From: Clitoria ternatea
Lineage: Eukaryota; Streptophyta; Magnoliopsida; Fabales; Fabaceae
NCBI GenBank assembly: GCA_037962975.1
Contig: CM075676.1
Span: forward strand, 47,788,001-47,852,000
Direction of reading: 5' to 3'
DNA length: 64,000 bases
How positions within the stretch are numbered: the first letter of the stretch is position 1; each line of letters starts with the position of its first letter. The position numbers were made by a program, and so were the translations under genes. Below, piece after piece: positions 56,686 through 64,000 of the stretch. The notes under the pieces are model-generated. The model saw only the letters and a list, made by a program, of their open reading frames with translations, made no database searches and was not told the DNA's origin.

Positions 56686-56704
56686 AAAAGAAGTAAAGAG
56701 GGGC
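56686..56704 (+). promoter_or_regulatory. Ogre polypurine tract
   Basis: AAAAGAAGTAAAGAGGGG directly upstream of the 3' LTR start at 56708, where plus-strand synthesis would be primed. A second, longer purine tract lies at about 56479-56534. Confidence 0.75.
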
Positions 56705-56707
56705 ATC

Positions 56708-59700
56708 TGTGAACACCTCTTTTGGTCCGGTCCAAGTGGAATGAATCTTTTTTATACTGAATTCTAATTCAGAATGGTCAAATTCGAATAGAATGGCTCC
56801 AAAATAATCAGAACCGAGCGAAATAACTCAGAATGAAGCTTTTCCAAGTGAAATATAGCCCTGGTGGAGATAAATCCAAGTGGAAAAACTCAAAAATGAT
56901 CAAATCCGAGTCAAAATGAAGCATTTCCAAGTGGAATGACCCAAAAATGATCAAATCCGAGTGGATAGCTCCCCTGCCAAGCCAGTCCGAGTGGAATGTG
57001 CGCCTGTTGGATCAAATCCGAGTAAAATTACTCAGAATGGATCATTTCCGAGTGGCATGTGCCCCTGTTAGAGTAAATCCAAGTGAAATGACTCAGATTT
57101 CATCCATTCCGAATGAAAAATAACCCTTTTAGAGGAGAATCCGAGCAGAAAATCCCCTACTACAACCAATCCAAGTGGAAAAGGGGACTGACCTTGAATA
57201 GATGCTGCCCAAAGCTATTTTCCGAGTGAAATGATTGCTGATTAAAGTAAATCCGAGTGAGTATCACTCAATTGGAGGGGAATCCGAATTGAAAATACCC
57301 AAATTCCAAGTTCTGAGTGAGGAGAAAGTCATTTCCGAGTGAAAATTGACAAAATCTCAACTTCTGAGTGAGGAGAGAGTTGTTTCCGAGTGAAACTGCC
57401 CAAGATTCCATTTTCTGACTGGAAAGCAAGACTGAATCCGAGCGGGTTGAGGTTTACTTCCCAAACCGGTTGACAACATGCCGAGTGAAGCTTCAAGCAG
57501 AAGGATTGTCGAGCAAGATTTCAAAGTCTTTTAAAGAACATGAACCGTTGCCGATTGAGCCATTTATCCTCACCGAAACGTCTTTCAAAGTCAAAAACCG
57601 ACTGAATCCTGTACCAATTCCGAGTCATCCTTGTCAGTCAGTTTTCTTAGCCAATCTTCACTCATCCTTCAAATAAGGAGCCGACTGGATCATTTGCCCC
57701 AATTCCGAGTCAATCCCTTCAAATCAATCCCGAACCATTACTCTTCGAACCAATTCTGAGTCACATTTCACACAATTTCCGAGCCATTTCAGTCAGCACC
57801 GAGTGAGCCATCCTCTCACTCGATTTCCGAGTGACTTTCCCCCATTCCCGAGTGAAGTTCACCCAATTCCGAGTCATCCTTTACTCATTTCCGAGTCTTT
57901 CTCTTCGATTTTCAATCGGCTCCGAGTCATCCTTTACCGAATCGATTTTCAATCTTCGATCGGTTTTTGAGTAACACCCATTCCCTTGTCATCCCTCCTC
58001 AAGCCAATTACCGAGCCCACTTCCACTCTTTCAACCATTTCCACTCAACCTCCAAGTCACTTTTTACCTATTTTAGTCGGTTCTGAGTTACTTGTCACTC
58101 AGTTCCGATTGAATGTTTCACAGCAGCCTCACACCGAGTAAAACATATACTCGGCCTTTCATAGGAGGACTCTTCCCAGAAGAATTCTCACTCGGAAAGG
58201 TGTATTTTTCACTCGGCCTTCTACGGGAAATGCTTCACTCCACTCGGAATTGACTCCAATATGGACGAATACTGACTGGGAGGCTGATCCAAGTCATCCT
58301 CACTCGGATTGACACTATTTTCACTCGGATCTCAATCATCCTCTCTCGGATTGCACATGCTGACCTGGATTCCACCACCCAAATGGATCCAGGAATCCTG
58401 GGGTGGCTGGCAGACAAGGGGCGGAAGTGGAGGAATTAAAAATTCCCACCAGCCGCTGTTCCCCACTACCAAGACCGAGTGGAAGCCTGAGCTGGCATTC
58501 CACTCGGAGTGGAAGGCTGAGTTGGCTTTCCACTCAGAAAGACCTATAAATAGGCAAGGGATTGAAACGTTGGGGGATTCAGGCATTCTTAGAGGAAAAA
58601 CTCTGCCTAAGCCTTGATTCTCTCTCCCACACACACTGCGCAGCCCCTCACAGCATCCAACATCCTCATCCTCTCTCTCTCTCTCACACGTCCAGCCCCT
58701 TTCAGCCACCAAATATCTCCCAGCACCCTCCTCTCACCCTTTCCAACAACCCCCACTCATCCTTCTTCTCACCTAAACCGAGCTCCTCTCTCACACGTCC
58801 AGCCCCTTTCAGCCACCAAATACCTCCCAGCACCCTCCTCTCACCTTTTCCAACAGCCCCCACGCATCCCCCTTAAGTCCACCAAATCCGACCTCCTCAC
58901 TCCTCTCAACTCCAACACTGTCCCTCTTCTCACTCAGTCTCACTCGGTATCTCACTTCTCACACGGTAAGCTACTACTTTCACTCGGTATTTTCCCATTT
59001 CATTCAGTTTTACAATTTTTTTACTCGGTTTTACCATTTTTTTACTCGGTTTTCCTCTTTCTCACTCGGTTTTCGCCATTTTCACTCGGGTTTATGCTTT
59101 TATCACTCGGTTTTACCATTTTTACTCGGTTTCCTCCATTTCCACTCGGTTTTTTTTTCATTTTCACTCAGTTTTTCCCTCTTTTTCACTCGGTTTTCCC
59201 TTCTCTCACTCGGTTTTCACTTATTTTTCCTTCTGTTTTCTGAACTTACTATTTCCCTTCCTCTTTTGTAGCTTCTGCTACCTTCCCCTTCCGCTTCATA
59301 GTAAAATATAATAAAGGGAAATAAATGCTTACTATGTTTTCTTTCAAATCTAAATAAAAATAAAAAAAAGAAACAAATCATTTTTAAACAGTGTCGTACG
59401 GGAGCACTCCCGTCTACACAACCTCTTTAGGATTTGTCCACGTGCGAAGAACTTCACCTTGTACGAGTTCCCCACCTCAGTGACATCCATCATCATCTCC
59501 CAAGTCTTTTTCTAAAAGAAAAACACTCAGAACTACGTAACCCTGATTTCTTGATAATTCAAGAATACGTAGGAGCAGGACCTCAACTCCTGTCGGGCCC
59601 ATCTTTCTTATTTCTTTTTATTGGTTTATTTCCTCACTTTCACATTTCTTTCATAAATGTTCTTTTTTGGTCGCTTCCGTGAAAATCAATTTAGACGTGA

Positions 59701-60266
59701 CGTCTTGTTGATTTCCCCCTAGTTTTTGCTCAAGCCTTGCCATAATTCATAGGGGAGAGATACTTAGGACGAGACGTCCCGTTTATCTCTTCCCTATACC
59801 TTTTTTTTTTCTCTTTCAAGAACGTCTAATTTAGGCGTGATGCCTTATTAGCATTCTCTTCCCTTCTCTATCTCATATCGAAGTTGAGTTTAATTCGGAT
59901 GAAACATCCCATTGACCTCGCTTCGACATTCTATGTTTGTACAGTTCTCTCACTCCATTCTATCGTTTTTAAAATAAAAAAGATACAAAAATAAAAGGGA
60001 AGAAATAAACCATCTTTTGTAAGGCTATTTATGTTGCGTATTTTCAATCTTGGTACTGTTTTTGGACAGGCGATGTAGGGTGCTAATACCTTCCCTACTC
60101 GTAACCGACTCCCGAACTTGAATCTCAATTTTTAACCAGTGCTTTATTGAACTTAGTTTTTTCCAATGTTTTTCCTATGGATAAAAACGTTGGTGGCGAC
60201 TCCCTGTTTCATCCTACACTATCCTTCTTTCTTTCTCGCCGCGCCGTCGCGATCCAGGTTACGACA
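56708..60266 (+). repeat. Ogre 3' LTR
   Basis: 3,559 bp, the counterpart of 22961-26515, with the same motif field, TATA box (58545-58553), hairpin (59398-59413) and GACGTC repeats. It shows scattered substitutions and short length differences in T and CT runs relative to the 5' copy. Confidence 0.95.
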
Positions 60267-60271
60267 CTAAT

Positions 60272-61630
60272 CATAAGTGACAACAACAAAATATTAGGTA
60301 TTATAATGGGAAGAAAGGGGTTAACACTCTTACGACAACGTCTCGTAGCCATCCTGTTCCTAATATAAGCCCTTCTCTGGTGGGCTTCCCACTGTGGTTC
60401 ATCCACTCCTTTGGCGAGAATCGAAGGTAGGGGTTGCTGGAATGGGCACTTGGATCCCCAAGAGGTTCGGGGGAAGAGCCTTCTGAGGAAGAATGAGAAG
60501 ACCCACTTCTTGAGAAGTGAGGGATTAGAGCATAAGATTGGAGGGTAGTCCCAATTGAGGTAGTAGGAGATTTGGGTATCGATCAAGAACTAAGAGTGGA
60601 AGCTTGATGTCGTTGTTGGGTTCGTTAGAATGTAGGTTATGACCTTAACCCTCTCCTCCTATCCTTTATCATTCCAACAGATGAGAGATTACGATCACAT
60701 CAATATTCCAAAAAAATGTGTGGTCAGCTACTAACTATTATTTTAATTAGTTTATTATCTTAATGTCACTTTTCAACACGTTATTATTAATGTTATACCA
60801 TGTGACAAATTTGGTATTTTAAACCAATAAAATCATAAGGGAAAGATGAGCCTCCACGTAAGTTCTCTGATATCATGTGGCAAGGGAGACTCTGCTAGAT
60901 AAATTATTGATTTGCATGACTTAGAAGTCGCTTTTCATGTGTAAAACTAAGCATATAAAGGTATATGCATAAATCACATCGATGATGATGGTTGATATTG
61001 TCCCTTTGATACCAATAATGCATATCTCTAAAGTCAATAATGAAGTGGGGTCTTTTCATGCGGTGGCTTAGCCTCTAGAACTAGGACATAAAGTTAATTA
61101 ATTTCATCTAGAGAATGAGAAATGGGAGCTGAATGCTTGCAATTGATTTACATTATAGATTTTATATCAATAATTCCCTTGAAAGCAAATACGTGCATGA
61201 ATAGAAACCTATGTGAAGTGCACATGTGTTATCATGATTTTTTTTATGCTTGAAAGTAACTAGGTTTTTTGAAGTTTCCCTGAAGATAGATAACTATTTA
61301 GTGTTCTTTGAGATGTTTTCAATTCTAGCATTAGTATAATGCATCATGCATGTGATGTGGTTCTTACAATGTAAATATATATATGGAGAAATCATTGGGA
61401 TTTTTATTTTTTCTAAATTTGTGTTTGTGACCAGTGCCACTTAGAAATGACAACATCTACAACATTTGTAGAAAATTCAAGATAATGCCATAACTGCGAT
61501 ATTGTATTTTCAAAACACTACATCTTCACAACAAATTCTGAGCTAGTATGTCTCTCTTTATATCTAGAAAATACTTTAATTTGTTAGTTCTTCACAATAT
61601 TACAATACCTTTTTCACAAGTATAGATAAT
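60272..61630. other. Unassigned DNA right of the Ogre insertion
   Basis: The continuation of 22955 before the Ogre inserted. A GC-richer segment at 60300-60600 has a 125-codon minus-strand frame without recognised motifs. The rest is AT-rich. Nothing else was identified. Confidence 0.35.
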
Positions 61631-62483
61631 GATCTGTCCCCGACCGGGGTCTAGGATCCGGTATCGGGACAGCCTCAAGAGTTGAAGATTGAATGGAATT
61701 GAAGATCGACTGTGTGTATCCGGTCTCTGTGATCCGACCTCTCGGTATGTGGAGGTCGGTCTTGTTGTCCTGGAGATCCTTCACACCGACCTCTCGCGTT
61801 GGTGTGGGGGACAGGTGGTGTCACCTGCGAAGATTCTCCAACGCTCAAGTCAGAAGAGTGTAAGTGAACTCTGTTAATGCTCAAACAGTATAATAGCAAG
61901 AGAAAGAGCAAGGACAACATAACCTTTGACATGTATTGTAACATGTTATTTATAGTTGAGCGTGGAAGATGAATCATTAGGTGTTAGTGGGCCCACTGGT
62001 TCTGATAACGTGTATAAAGAGTCAATCCGAGTGGGCCAGCATTCAGAGTATACCGAGAGAGTAGGTGAATTATCAATGTCCTTTTCTGTCACATGGATGG
62101 AGGATAATCACCTCCTGTCAGTGAATGAAAGGGACATATTCCGCTATGCAGAATACCTTTCCTGTTATGATACTGAAGCAGTCAGTATTCTTAACTGGTG
62201 TAGGAGAGCGGATAAGCCGATCGGTGTCTCGGATGTCACCTCGGACGACTGGTGTAAAAGAGGTTTGCCGAGTGTGTTACAGACCGGATTGGTATTCTTG
62301 ACACCGGCTGAACACTAGGGCGGCTATAATGATTTCACTTTAGGTGAGACCGGATCAACGTGTTTACCGACTGGATCGTTATCCTGGGATACCGGTTGAC
62401 TTCTAGGAAGGCTGAGTCGGCCTTTTGTCCTTAGAACCGGTATCCAGATCGGATAACCTTGGGGCCGGTATCCAGACCGGATC
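61631..62483. mobile_element. Candidate 853-bp insertion of unknown class, CCGGTATCC-rich
   Basis: A GC-richer block starts GATCTGTCCCCGACCGGGG and ends CCGGTATCCAGACCGGATC, with AGATAAT on both sides (61624-61630 and 62484-62490). It carries a strong stem (TGTCCCCGA...TCGGGACA, 61635-61671) and several ACCGG(A/T)ATCC-like motifs near the right end (62380-62480). The 120-codon frame at 61956-62318 resembles nothing I know. It could be a small LTR-derived or DNA-transposon element; a 7-bp duplication does not settle the class. Confidence 0.4.
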
Positions 62484-62615
62484 AGATAATATACATAAAA
62501 GTATTTATATGTGTGTGTTCGTTCAACAATCATAAATATGTTTACCGAGTTGTGAATACTCTAATATTCTTCCTGCATTGGATTTTGATTTCTGTTATTC
62601 ATGTAAACTAAAAAG

Positions 62616-62753
62616 TCTATGGAAAGTGGTATACCATTTGTGCTGCTTGGAATTCTATATTCGTATTTATTGTACCTTTCTTGGACCCCTGAGACTGCTG
62701 GACTAATTTTTGCAAGTAAATACCTGCTACTAGAGTTATTGTACCATATCATG
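62616..62753 (+). pseudogene. Exon-like segment similar to the ABA4 (DUF4281) family
   Basis: After an AG acceptor the plus strand reads SMESGIPFVLLGILYSY, LLYLSWTPETAGLIFASKYL and ends near ATGG/GTTTAC, about 46 residues. IPFVLLG, YLLYLSWTPET and FASKYLL agree with my recollection of plant ABA4, a chloroplast membrane protein needed for neoxanthin formation. The usual next exon (SSEMTLASAWIHLL, DLFAARQV) was not found in the remaining 1.2 kb. It is either an isolated captured exon or part of a gene with long introns that leaves the window. It is hydrophobic, as expected for a membrane segment. Not confirmed by search. Confidence 0.5.
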
Positions 62754-64000
62754 GGTTTACTATCATGCGCTTACTTACATTGTGTCTTTTAGTTATATTG
62801 TGTTTATGTGTTTTATGCGTCTTTTAGTTACCTATATTTCACCAAATGCTTATATGTTTTATGTGTTTTTGGCCTTTTTGTTATTATTTACAGTGCGTGC
62901 AGTGGTGTTTGGATTGCACAAGCTATTGTCTTGCATGCTAAGGTTAGCTTTACTTTATAGTAGTGATGTGATATTTGATTAATGATTGTGAGGAACTGAA
63001 GATGGTATATTGACATAGTATGGCTTATTGTTCAATGTTCAATTAGGCATTGATTTTAGTTCTATTGGATATGCCAAGACTACTATTTCTTAAACATATA
63101 CACTTGTAGTCCTTTTTTGGGTAGAAATTTATCAGGCAAGTCAAAATTCTCTTTGTCCTTTTCAATTTTTTTATTTTTGAACTCTCATGAATGAGCACCT
63201 CCTTTAGTTGAACAAAATAAAAGCAAGTGGAAAAAAGAAATTATTCATTTTCAAATTTTAATGGTTGAAGATTTTTTTAAGGAAATTCTGATTTTATTGT
63301 GATGATTGAATAGGCAAGGGATTTACCAACTGATAAATTTAGGATATTTTATGTTTTGGTTAACGTAATCTTATATATTATCCGGGTACTTATCTTATTT
63401 TGTGATTTTTTTTGTGTTGTATTTCCATACTACTCATCTAGTCATCCCAATACACATGATCAATTCATAATGACACCTGTACAGTAACTGCTAACATGGT
63501 TACATTTGAACTATGTCTGAACTCCAAACGTTTTATTGTTTTTTCTTGCTGCATATTTTATGTTTTTCATAGAAAAGTGATCTTTATCTTAGTTTTAAAT
63601 ATCACATGTGTTTTCTGAACACCATCATGCTACATGTTCTCATTTTATAACCTTTTATATCATCAACACTTAAGTTTGCCACCTTAGAATAATATATTGC
63701 TATATGCACCTCATAATTTATTAACTAATCACTTCTATAATTAGTGATTGCCTACCATTTTGTCTCGCGTCTACTCGCTATTCCTATATGGCACCATAAT
63801 AAAATTAATTTAAAATCAAAGATCAATAAATAGAAATATTTGTATATAATAGAGCATGAAAACGTGTTTATGCATTTCATAATTTTTACACCTAACATCA
63901 AATTGACATATACATTTTATATTGTTTATTAATTGGTAGATAAAATTTAGACAACATAGACAGGCTTTAAAAATAATAATAAAGCAAAAGACAGCATATC
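62754..64000. other. Right-hand end, no gene recognised
   Basis: AT-rich DNA. A short exon-like stretch between TTTACAG and GTTAGC (about 62894-62941) encodes 15-16 residues in any frame and cannot be assigned. No repeats or RNA genes were recognised. It could be intron of the ABA4-like gene. Confidence 0.35.

Larger units (their letters stand above)
22961..60266 (+). mobile_element. Ogre/Tat LTR retrotransposon, nested host of two further elements
   Basis: LTRs of 3,555 and 3,559 bp, starting TGTGAACACC and ending TTACGACA, are flanked by perfect CTAAT duplications (22956-22960 and 60267-60271). Order: PBS, ORF1, gag, protease with G-patch, probable intron, RT, RNase H, second RNase H, integrase, long 3' UTR with tandem repeats, polypurine tract, LTR. 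An ORF before gag, an intron between protease and RT, a second RNase H and satellite-like 3' UTR repeats are hallmarks of the Ogre group of Tat Gypsy elements. Without the nested insertion the element is about 20 kb. Stops and frameshifts in gag and pol make it nonautonomous now. Confidence 0.9.

Noticed and set aside
60209..60586. 125-codon minus-strand frame and GC-richer segment, considered as an organelle-derived insertion
   Set aside because: I could not match it to any specific mitochondrial or plastid gene; part of it lies in the Ogre LTR, and the evidence is too weak.
62894..62941. Short exon-like stretch between TTTACAG and GTTAGC
   Set aside because: Too short (48 bp) to assign; no frame matches the ABA4-like exon upstream.
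1..64000. tRNA, rRNA or other structured RNA genes
   Set aside because: No cloverleaf, rRNA or snoRNA-like segment was recognised; matches to tRNA ends are retrotransposon primer sites.

Overview
This window is nuclear DNA of a flowering plant, most likely a dicot and plausibly a legume. The grounds are plant-type LTR retrotransposons (Tat/Ogre, Athila-like, SIRE-like copia), CACTA DNA transposons, and broken exons of plant housekeeping and silencing genes separated by GT-AG introns. The species cannot be fixed from sequence alone. I see no intact host gene. Almost everything is mobile DNA, much of it nested, plus a few fragments of host genes.

Left part (1-4785). A CACTA-type terminus with subterminal repeats starts at 694. 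Inside it, all on the minus strand, lie exon-intron fragments of three unrelated host genes: a putative DUF248-family methyltransferase (1780-1928), the C-terminal exons of cytosolic phenylalanine--tRNA ligase alpha (2366-3357), and a Dicer-like protein (4197-4772). The last two carry frameshifts. This looks like transposon gene capture. The other CACTA end was not found in the window.

Middle-left (4786-22955). A decayed minus-strand Ty1/copia element (4786 to about 11510) is split by a 3,983-bp solo LTR at 5623-9605, whose 5-bp target duplication is perfect. Beyond it are further LTR-derived blocks. One contains a 2.8-kb CACTA element (15194-17998) that keeps a decayed Ulp1-type protease gene. 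Another is interrupted by a second solo LTR (18868-21058).

Right part (22961-60266). A three-level nest has target duplications matching at every level. An Ogre/Tat element (LTRs 22961-26515 and 56708-60266, TSD CTAAT) contains an Athila-like gag-protease-only element (37815-55025, TSD CATAT). That one contains a SIRE-like copia element (40129-50013, TSD ATTTC) whose two 1,489-bp LTRs are almost identical. The Ogre has an extra ORF1, gag, protease with G-patch, a probable intron, RT, two RNase H regions, integrase, and a 3' UTR with three tandem-repeat blocks. The SIRE-like element has gag-pol plus an additional 371-residue ORF with its own promoter-like module.

Far right (60267-64000). Unassigned DNA, a candidate 853-bp insertion flanked by AGATAAT, and one exon-like segment resembling the ABA4 (DUF4281) family on the plus strand.

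Main themes: (1) a CACTA element that appears to carry pieces of host genes, including a Dicer; (2) several LTR families that each hold an array of a different short, mostly palindromic motif upstream of the TATA box, with evidence that the motif has been swapped at a homologous position in two related LTRs; (3) premature stops and zinc-knuckle losses that fit C-to-T decay.
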